Below are positions 5,925-12,186 of a stretch of DNA of 23,964 nucleotides, in pieces. This DNA comes from CAZVAO01 sp964625175 (lineage in GTDB: Bacteria > Bacillota > UBA994 > PWPR01): assembly GCA_964625175.1 (NCBI GenBank), contig CAZVAO010000022.1:1-23964 (forward strand), written 5' to 3'. The position numbers and the translations under genes were made by a program. The notes under the pieces were generated by a model. It did not search any database, was not told the DNA's origin, and saw only the letters and a list, made by a program, of their open reading frames with translations. How positions within the stretch are numbered: the stretch's first letter is position 1; each line of letters opens with the position of its first letter.

Positions 5925-6404
5925 ATGAACTTATATCAAACTGATTTAACCGCTGTTAACATGGCCGGAGAAACCGTAAAACTCTCCTCGTATTCACGAA
6001 AAGTACTATTAATTGTTAATACTGCAAGCGCCTGAGGCTTTACCCCTCAATTTAAAGACTTGGAAAGTCTTTATCAGCAATACGAAGAAGAAGGATTTGT
6101 CGTGCTTGGATTCCCTTGTAATCAATTTAAGAACCAGGACCCTGGAACCAATGAGGAAATTCTAAAATTTGCTCAAGAGAAATATGGTGTTACCTTCCCG
6201 ATGTTTCAGAAGATCGAGGTGAATGGACCCAATCGTCATCCCCTTTACCAATATTTGATTGCAAATAATGAAGATAAGAACCGTAAAGATATAAAATGGA
6301 ATTTCGCTAAGTTCCTTGTTAATCGTAAGGGGGAAGTCGTCAGGCGGTTCGATTCTCGGGTCAAACCCAAAGATATCGAAAAGCATGTGATTAATCAACT
6401 CTAG
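5925..6404 (+). CDS. Selenocysteine-containing glutathione peroxidase family protein (TGA-recoded)
   Basis: A 159-residue peroxidase of the GPx/thioredoxin fold, predicted to reduce hydrogen or lipid peroxides in the cytosol. Codon 37 is TGA (6033-6035) and falls exactly in the catalytic NTASA-U-GFTPQF motif, where relatives have Sec or Cys. Homology continues in frame on both sides: an N-terminal beta-strand LLIVNTAS, then GFPCNQF with Gln67, and KWNF with Trp125 and Asn126. These complete the Sec/Gln/Trp/Asn tetrad. The start is ATG 5925 behind AAAGGAAG; the stop is TAG. The total length is normal for the family. The helix position that bears a resolving Cys in thioredoxin-dependent GPxs is Ala83 (KFAQEKYGVTFP), as in GPx4-like selenoenzymes, and Cys65 in FPCNQF is the only Cys. 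TGA is a stop elsewhere here, and Trp in this gene is TGG, so recoding is local. A simple ORF caller would report only a fragment after the TGA. Confidence 0.9.
6033..6072 (+). promoter_or_regulatory. Candidate bacterial SECIS element
   Basis: Immediately after the TGA codon, AAAGACT (6054-6060) pairs perfectly with AGTCTTT (6066-6072). The stem can extend by one more pair. The small apical loop carries GG at 6062-6063. A G in the first loop positions and a loop 16-37 bases after the UGA are the known features of bacterial SECIS hairpins; here the loop begins 26 bases after the codon. A weaker TGAGG/CCTCA pairing (6033-6037 with 6045-6049) may form at the UGA itself. Confidence 0.7.
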
Positions 6405-6463
6405 CTAGCGTTTTGCGATTCATACTAGGATGAAAAGTCCTTTATAATATGAGCATTAATATG

Positions 6464-6489
6464 AACCACTTGTTAATCAAGTGGTTTTT
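6464..6489 (+). terminator. Rho-independent terminator after the selenoperoxidase gene
   Basis: AACCACTTG (6464-6472) pairs perfectly with CAAGTGGTT (6478-6486) around a 5-base loop. The T run extends to 6489. Confidence 0.92.
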
Positions 6490-6572
6490 GCTTATTACAA
6501 GTAGCAACATCCCAAACCCCTGACCAACCGCCAACTTTCCAACATCTGCTAACTACCTGAAATCCGCCTTGA

Positions 6573-6818
6573 TAAATTAGGGCTTACTGAATGAATCGCT
6601 AGATTTCATTCAGTAATGAGCGTAGCTCAAAAAATGGCTTAAATAAGCTATTTTAGCCGTATTGATCGGCGTCTGAACAGTGACGTTTCCGAAACGTCAC
6701 CTTGCTAGGTGCAAGGTTTTTTGCCCATAAAATACAATTTTCGTTCACCTAGCAAGATCAAAGAGCTTAAACCACTATAGTAACTAACTTTTTGAATTTT
6801 TCAGTAAGCCCTAAATTA
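6573..6818. mobile_element. MITE-like non-coding element with 7-bp target duplication
   Basis: The element spans 6580-6811 (232 bp). Its ends are perfect 12-bp inverted repeats, GGGCTTACTGAA and its complement (6580-6591 and 6800-6811). It is flanked on both sides by TAAATTA (6573-6579 and 6812-6818), a perfect 7-bp direct duplication. It has no ORF and is built of consecutive hairpins: TTACTGAATGAA with its complement (6584-6595/6605-6616), TGAGC-GTA-GCTCA (6618-6630) and a 10-bp stem with one mismatch (6636-6645/6649-6658). These are followed by GTGACGTTTC with its complement (6680-6689/6691-6700) and CTTGCTAGGTG with its complement (6701-6711/6746-6756). This is the architecture of a miniature inverted-repeat element mobilised in trans; I cannot name the parental IS family. 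Confidence 0.75.
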
Positions 6819-6951
6819 GGTGCCAGCACATGATGCGTAAACGGCATCATAGGCTTTGGCGAACATTAGTGCGGGCACGCAATGCGACGCCCCTTCATGG
6901 TGGGAGCTAATTAGGTAGTTAAAGCTCGTCGGATCCCCAAGCTCTGGACCC

Positions 6952-6997
6952 CCTTCTTTCCCTTCGTGTTCTTTGAGGTTCCAACCATTTAACAACC
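6952..6997. repeat. Dispersed intergenic repeat, degenerate copy 1
   Basis: The stretch with CTTCTTTCCC followed by TTCGTGTTCTTTGAGGTT matches 26 of 30 positions of the equivalent stretch near 15339-15370. The same family occurs again at 23391-23440. No flanking hairpin module is recognisable in this copy. Confidence 0.5.
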
Positions 6998-7085
6998 AGC
7001 CACATCCAAAGCCATAAGGGGGTGCATCGCACGTCCAATTTGACAACCAAGAAACATCCTAAAACGCCAAACCATAGTTATGCCT

Positions 7086-7210
7086 AACGCTATCGCTACA
7101 GGGCAAGCCACATTGACATGGCCGTAGGCCGCTTCATGCACGCAGTACGCTTCATCTGCCGTAGGCATGCTTCATTGAAAGCAGCAGCCCTGAACGCTAT
7201 CGCTACAAGG
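7086..7210. repeat. Paired 18-bp direct repeats flanking three GCTTCAT hairpin units
   Basis: AACGCTATCGCTACAGGG (7086-7103) recurs as AACGCTATCGCTACAAGG (7193-7210), one mismatch, 107 bp apart. Between them are three successive 18-20-bp units, each ending in GCTTCAT (7120-7137, 7138-7155 and 7156-7175). The first and third units contain small GTA-loop hairpins, GGCC-GTA-GGCC and TGCC-GTA-GGCA. Confidence 0.6.
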
Positions 7211-7359
7211 TCAGCTTTCATGAGGCCATTTCTTCTACTCTTTTAATACCAAGAACAGCATAACCCAATCGTTATCCTGAGAAATTGTTCAAGACGTAAC
7301 AAAACCCAAAAATCATATTCCGTATTGATCGATTATATTTCGTTAAATGGCTGTGAATG

Positions 7360-7489
7360 TGCTAGAATAGTATAAAAGCATAAATCGTATTATTTGATTA
7401 CTTCTTGAGGTCTGGGTAAGCGTGGAAAATATGATTACCCAACATAATGGGAGCGGGTTGCCGTGTTTATCGTTTATGATGCACGATAA
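7360..7489 (+). promoter_or_regulatory. Extended -10 promoter and structured leader of the HD-GYP/kinase operon
   Basis: TGCTAGAAT at 7360-7368 is an extended -10 element; the -35 region is weak. The leader of about 175 bases can form a TGGGTAA/TTACCCA hairpin (7413-7419 and 7435-7441) and a TTATCG/CGATAA hairpin (7467-7472 and 7484-7489). It matches no riboswitch that I recognise. Confidence 0.4.
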
Positions 7490-7551
7490 TATTACTCAAC
7501 AATCTGGTATCTGCAAATCTCATCTTTTGAGTACTAAAACAGGAGGACATG

Positions 7552-8604
7552 ATGGCAAAAATATTAATTGTCGACGATGAAATCAGCATTCGCAGAACTT
7601 TTGAAATATTCCTAAAGAGAGAGGGACATGAAATATTTTTGGCCCCAAATGTTGAAGAGGCGCTTGAGATTGTAGCTAAAGAACCGCTGGATTTGATCAT
7701 TACTGACATCATAATGCCAAGAGTATCTGGGATTACCTTACTTAAGAAAATTAGAGAGAAAAATGATAAAATTCCCGTCATTATCATGACAGGTGAGCCG
7801 ACAGTTGAGACTGCCAAGCAGGCGGTTACTGAGAGTGCAGAAGATTATCTTACTAAACCAGTCTCAAAAGAAATTCTTATGAGAGCAACAAACTATGCCC
7901 TAAGTAAAAAAGAATTAGAAGACAAGAAAGCAATTCTTGAAAAAGAGAATATTCGCTACCGCGAGAATTTAGAGGTTTTAGTGGATCAAAGAACCCTTGC
8001 TTTGCAAAGAGCAATTAAAGGAACAGTATCAACGATTGCCAGCATAATAGAAGTAAAGGATCCTTATACGGCGGGTCATGAGAAGCGAGTCGCCAATTTA
8101 GCCTATGCTATAGCAGAAAAGCTGGGACTGTCAGATGAGGAAAAGAAAAAAATCTATTTTACGGGATACCTGCACGATATCGGCAAGCTTCTTGTGCCAT
8201 CTGAGATCTTGTCCAAACCTGGAAGGCTGACTGAAGGCGAGTTCCAAGTGATTAAAGAACATGTCAAAAACGGTTATGATCTGACAAAGGATATCGAATT
8301 GCCTTGGGATATTTCCACCACCATATTGCAGCACCATGAACGGTTGGATGGCAGTGGCTATCCCAATGGCTTAAAAGGCGATGAAATTATTTTGGAAGCC
8401 AGAATCTTAGCTGTTGCAGATGTTGTTGAAGCCATGACCTCACACAGACCTTATCGGCCAGGACTTGGCATCGATTTCGCATTAGATGAAATCCAAAGAA
8501 ACAGCGGCATCACGTTTGATGAAAAAGTGGTAGAAGTGACAATCCAATTATTTACGCAGGATCATTACCAATTTTCTGATCTCACTAATCATATTGAAAT
8601 TTAG
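7552..8604 (+). CDS. Response regulator with HD-GYP c-di-GMP phosphodiesterase domain
   Basis: A 350-residue cytosolic two-domain regulator. Residues 1-120 are a receiver: acidic pair Asp8/Asp9, phospho-acceptor Asp52 in TDIIMP, Thr80 and Lys102. A helical linker (about 120-155) leads to an HD-GYP domain (about 155-340) with the metal-binding His176, HDIGK at 208-212, HHERLDGSGYP at 261-271 and a DVVEAMTSHRPYR segment. HD-GYP proteins hydrolyse c-di-GMP, so phosphorylation probably tunes breakdown of this messenger and opposes the GGDEF enzyme at 1385. Two adjacent ATGs occur; I prefer 7552 because AGGAGG (7541-7546) is then 5 bases away, against 2 for 7549. The 7-PAS kinase gene begins 12 bases after the stop and is the likely cognate phosphodonor. 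Confidence 0.95.
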   Translation: MAKILIVDDEISIRRTFEIFLKREGHEIFLAPNVEEALEIVAKEPLDLIITDIIMPRVSGITLLKKIREKNDKIPVIIMTGEPTVETAKQAVTESAEDYLTKPVSKEILMRATNYALSKKELEDKKAILEKENIRYRENLEVLVDQRTLALQRAIKGTVSTIASIIEVKDPYTAGHEKRVANLAYAIAEKLGLSDEEKKKIYFTGYLHDIGKLLVPSEILSKPGRLTEGEFQVIKEHVKNGYDLTKDIELPWDISTTILQHHERLDGSGYPNGLKGDEIILEARILAVADVVEAMTSHRPYRPGLGIDFALDEIQRNSGITFDEKVVEVTIQLFTQDHYQFSDLTNHIEI

Positions 8605-8616
8605 AGGTGATGGAAA

Positions 8617-11600
8617 ATGGATAGTCAGGTTTATAAAAATCTCATACTAGAGTCTCAAAATGGCTATGGGCTCCACCGTGTCATTAGTCAGGGTGCAGAG
8701 AGTTATACAGATTCTGTTCTTGTAGAGGCGAATGAGGCGTTTTGTCAGATTTTTAATTTGAAATGGTGTGAAGTTGAGGGGAAATTGGCTTCTGCGATCT
8801 GGCAAGATACTCAGGCTTCCACTAAGGAATGGTTAGCTAGGTGCTATCAGAGTATTATCCAGAGCGCCAATAGTAGAGCAACCGTAACGGTAAGAATTAA
8901 CCAGCAGAATTATTCAGTTCAAGTCTCTATGCCTGAGCCTGGACTAATGATTACATATCTTTCGATAGAAAGAGCCGAACAACAATTTAAGAACTACCGA
9001 ACCCTATTTGATAACGTCAATAGTGGCTGTGCAATTTATAAAGTTCTAAACGACGGTGCATTCGGTCGTGATTATATCATTCAATATTTTAACAAGCGCA
9101 GCCTTGCAATAGAGGGAAAGACACTAGAAGAAGTCGTAGGCAAGAGTTTAGTTGACCTGCGTCCAACAATTGATGAATACGGTTTAATTGAGGTATTCCG
9201 CGAAGTTTGGAAGACTGGCAAGTCACAACAATTCCCCTCCAAGATATATGTGGATAATGAGTACCACAATTATTATGAAAATGATGTGTTTAGGTTAAAT
9301 GATCATGAGATTGTCGCCATGTATAATGACGTTACGGAGATGATGCAAACCCAGTTCGCATTAGAGGAGAGCAAGCTCAAGTTCCAGAAATATATGAACC
9401 ATGCTCCTATTGGGGTCTTTGTGGCTGACGCAGAGGGCAATTACCTTGAAGTCAATCATGAGGCCTGCAAGATGACCGGGTATAGTGAAGCAGAATTACT
9501 AAGGATGAATATCTGGGATCTGATGACTGAAGAATATAAACAACGTGGGAAAGCGTTCTATATCGAGGCTATGACCAGTTGCGAAGGTATAAATGTCCAG
9601 CTTCCTTACATCACAAAAGCAGGTGACCACAGAGTTTGGTCTGTTAATAAATTAAAATTAAGCAACGATCGGTTTATTGGCTATAAAGTGGATATCACAG
9701 AAAGCCTCGAGAACGAACAGCAACTTAGAGATATTATATACGAGCGCAAAGCCCTATTTGATCACGCCGGAGTAGCGATTGGTTACTACAATGTTGATGG
9801 GGAAGTCATTTGGTTCAATAAATTGGCGGCTATCAATATGGGTGGCGTTCCAGAAGATTTTCAGGGAAAGACCATGATGGATCTTTTCCCAGAAGAGGAG
9901 GCCCTGCGCTATCGTAGACGTCTTGACAAAGCCATTGAGACACAAAGTACACAAGAATATGAGGATTGCATCGAACTGCCAATAGGCGAAGTCTATTTTA
10001 GAAGCGTCTATAATTGTATCCAAAACCCCAAGGGTGAAGTCATCGGCGTTGAGATTTTCTCGACGGATATAACCGATTTGCGCTTAACCCAAGCGGAGTT
10101 GTCTGAAAGTAATGAACGCTTTCAATTGCTCTTTGAAGATGCGCCTTTAGCCTATCAACTGATTGATACCAAAGGGACCATCGAGAGTGTTAACACGAGT
10201 TGGTCAGAACTCTTAGGATATGAAAGAGATGAAGTCGTTGGGCAGCGCTTTGGGGACTTTGTTCCACCGAATGATAGGAGAACCCTAAAAGACGATATAA
10301 AAGATATGATTACTTCTGGCCATAATAGTAAGCAGTTCAATATGATTAGGAAAGACGGAAAGCAACTCATTATTTTGATGACCTGTCGATTATCGCGCTC
10401 CATTAAAAATAGCGATCTCAAAATCCACTGCATCTTACAGGACATCACAGCGCGCCTCAAAGCTGAGCAATTACTGAAGAAGCAAGAAGAGGAGCAAAGA
10501 ACACTGCTCCAAGAATTGCAGGTTGGGATACTCGTCTTGTCGCCCGAATCTAAGGTGCTCTATGCGAATCCAGTTATGGAAGAATATTTTGATCGATCGA
10601 GTGCGTATTTAATTGGGCGGTCGCCAGGTACATTCGACTTCACCTACTATGACATCTTCGGAAATTGCATGCCGATTGATCAGCGACCTTTTAAACTTGT
10701 TTTAGAAAGCAAGCAACCCCTAAAAAATTATATGATGGGAATATCCACGGGGAGCCAAACACGGGTTAAATGGTTCCTAATCAATGGGGTGCCAATTTTT
10801 GATCACGCGGGTCATTTAAGTCGCGTTGCGATGAGTTTCATGGATATTTCAGACCGTAGAAATCTTGAGAAAGACTATGAAATGATTATCAAGACATCCA
10901 TGGATGGCTTTATATTGATGGATGATTTGGGGATGATCATCGATGTAAACGACTCCTATTGTCAGCTCGTTGGTTATACGTATGAGCAAATGGTAGGGAT
11001 GCCAATTGGCAATTTGCGAGAAGATAAAGAGGAAAGTATGCGTCGGGTACAAGCCATTTTAGATGCAGGATCAAAACGCTACGAATCTAGACATGTGCAC
11101 CGCGATGGTTCTATTATCGAAGTTGAAATTAGTGCAGAGCACTTACCGGGCACCGATAAAATATTTGTCTTTGTACGCGATATTAGAAAGCAGAAGCAAC
11201 TCGAACAAGAACGTTTGCTTTTTGATGCGGGCATAAGGGAGCAACAACGGCTTGAATCAATCGGAACACTTGCCAGTGGTGTTGCGCATGAGATTAATAA
11301 TCCAATCAATGGGATTTTGAATTATGGTCAAATTATTTTAGATTCAGATCCCGGTGACGAGGATATTAAAACCTACGCCAAGGACATTATTCATGAGACA
11401 GAACGCGTTTCTGAGATTGTCAAAAATCTTCTTAGTTTTTCACGTCAAAGCAAGGAGGAGCATAGTTACGCACGTATTGAAGATGTCGTTAATGGCACGT
11501 TGAGTTTAATCCGCACCGTCATTAAACGGGATCAGATTGAATTAAATGTTCATCTTGATGAGCATTTATCGGCGATTAAGTGTCGCAGTCAGCAAATCCA

Positions 11601-11958
11601 GCAGGTTTTATTGAATTTGCTTACCAATGCTCAAGATGCCCTTAATGAGAAATACCGAGGTTATCATGAGGATAAAGTGATTAACTTAAGCTGCAGTGAA
11701 GTGACGCGTGATGGTAGGAAGTGGCTCAATATCATTGTTGAAGATTTTGGGGCGGGGATTCCTGAGGAAGTGCGAGACCATATCTTTGATCCATTTTTCA
11801 CCACGAAAGGCAAAGACAAAGGAACCGGACTGGGACTTTCAATTAGCTATGGCATCGTTAAAGATCACCATGGCGAATTAACGGTAGAATCAAAACAAAA
11901 CCAATATACGCGCTTCAATCTGCTGTTGCCTTGTGATAATGGCTGGGAGATTCATTAA
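8617..11958 (+). CDS. Cytosolic histidine kinase with about seven PAS domains
   Basis: A 1113-residue kinase without membrane segments. Approximate layout: PAS1 10-115, PAS2 120-245, PAS3 246-370, PAS4 372-492, PAS5 495-612, PAS6 625-745, PAS7 748-865, then HisKA and HATPase_c. Several PAS units end in the typical D-I/V-T or DIS signature before a helical linker. The phospho-acceptor is His891 in the GVAHEINNPINGI H-box. The ATP-binding part has an N-box (LLNLLTNAQDAL), a G1 box with Asp1043 in DFGAGIP, an F-box DPFFTTK and the G2 box GTGLGLS from 1069. No receiver domain is attached. The gene lies 12 bases after the HD-GYP regulator, which it probably phosphorylates. The C-terminal ~490 residues are paralogous to the kinase at 12187. 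Signals sensed by the PAS array are unknown; no Cys cluster or heme motif stands out. Confidence 0.93.
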   Translation: MDSQVYKNLILESQNGYGLHRVISQGAESYTDSVLVEANEAFCQIFNLKWCEVEGKLASAIWQDTQASTKEWLARCYQSIIQSANSRATVTVRINQQNYSVQVSMPEPGLMITYLSIERAEQQFKNYRTLFDNVNSGCAIYKVLNDGAFGRDYIIQYFNKRSLAIEGKTLEEVVGKSLVDLRPTIDEYGLIEVFREVWKTGKSQQFPSKIYVDNEYHNYYENDVFRLNDHEIVAMYNDVTEMMQTQFALEESKLKFQKYMNHAPIGVFVADAEGNYLEVNHEACKMTGYSEAELLRMNIWDLMTEEYKQRGKAFYIEAMTSCEGINVQLPYITKAGDHRVWSVNKLKLSNDRFIGYKVDITESLENEQQLRDIIYERKALFDHAGVAIGYYNVDGEVIWFNKLAAINMGGVPEDFQGKTMMDLFPEEEALRYRRRLDKAIETQSTQEYEDCIELPIGEVYFRSVYNCIQNPKGEVIGVEIFSTDITDLRLTQAELSESNERFQLLFEDAPLAYQLIDTKGTIESVNTSWSELLGYERDEVVGQRFGDFVPPNDRRTLKDDIKDMITSGHNSKQFNMIRKDGKQLIILMTCRLSRSIKNSDLKIHCILQDITARLKAEQLLKKQEEEQRTLLQELQVGILVLSPESKVLYANPVMEEYFDRSSAYLIGRSPGTFDFTYYDIFGNCMPIDQRPFKLVLESKQPLKNYMMGISTGSQTRVKWFLINGVPIFDHAGHLSRVAMSFMDISDRRNLEKDYEMIIKTSMDGFILMDDLGMIIDVNDSYCQLVGYTYEQMVGMPIGNLREDKEESMRRVQAILDAGSKRYESRHVHRDGSIIEVEISAEHLPGTDKIFVFVRDIRKQKQLEQERLLFDAGIREQQRLESIGTLASGVAHEINNPINGILNYGQIILDSDPGDEDIKTYAKDIIHETERVSEIVKNLLSFSRQSKEEHSYARIEDVVNGTLSLIRTVIKRDQIELNVHLDEHLSAIKCRSQQIQQVLLNLLTNAQDALNEKYRGYHEDKVINLSCSEVTRDGRKWLNIIVEDFGAGIPEEVRDHIFDPFFTTKGKDKGTGLGLSISYGIVKDHHGELTVESKQNQYTRFNLLLPCDNGWEIH

Positions 11959-12186
11959 ACATTAGATATTTGAGTTGCTAGGAAGAGAGTTCCGATGATA
12001 TGAAAATAAGCGCTACGTGTAAAGCGTATGAAGAGGTTATGAAAAGTCGTTGTAGCAATAGATGCAGCATTTAGTTTTGACTTACTGGTAAAAGGCATCG
12101 CATATCCAACACAGATTAGGCATAACGTTGAGAAAAACCAATAGCTGAACTGCCCACAGTGTGAAAGGTTGTTTGGAGGTTAGAAA
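11959..12186. other. Spacer between the two paralogous kinase genes
   Basis: A 228-bp spacer with no ORF and no T-tailed terminator. TTGACT at 12077-12082 could be a -35 element, but only weak -10 candidates (CATATC at 12101) follow. The second kinase may be partly transcribed from the upstream operon. GGAGGT (12175-12180) is its ribosome site. Confidence 0.4.

Larger units (their letters stand above)
6819..7548. other. Gene-free repeat-mosaic region upstream of the HD-GYP operon
   Basis: No credible protein gene is present. The segment includes a degenerate copy of the dispersed repeat (6952-6997), paired AACGCTATCGCTACA repeats (7086 and 7193), a run of three GCTTCAT units (7120-7175) and the promoter and leader of the next operon from about 7360. 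Local composition is more GC-rich than the surrounding AT-rich intergenic DNA. Confidence 0.5.

Noticed and set aside
6033..6035. TGA read as Trp or Gly through an alternative genetic code
   Set aside because: TGA ends the genes at 309-881, 16396-17319 and 20525-21469 at natural C-termini, and Trp in the peroxidase is TGG.
6060..6404. Shorter reading frame beginning after the TGA, which would make the peroxidase a 114-residue protein or a pseudogene fragment
   Set aside because: It lacks the catalytic motif and a proper ribosome site. The frame upstream of the TGA carries the conserved N-terminus and a good start at 5925, so the Sec reading explains everything.
6680..6700. Perfect 10-bp hairpin in the MITE as a stand-alone terminator
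   Set aside because: No T run follows on either strand, and the real terminator of the peroxidase operon is at 6464-6489.
6816..7046. Minus-strand ORF of 76 codons after the MITE-like element
   Set aside because: Its codons run through repeat sequence, there is no ribosome site and no recognisable protein motif.
7086..7210. CRISPR array
   Set aside because: Repeats are only two imperfect 18-bp copies plus three short units with no regular spacers, and no cas genes are present.
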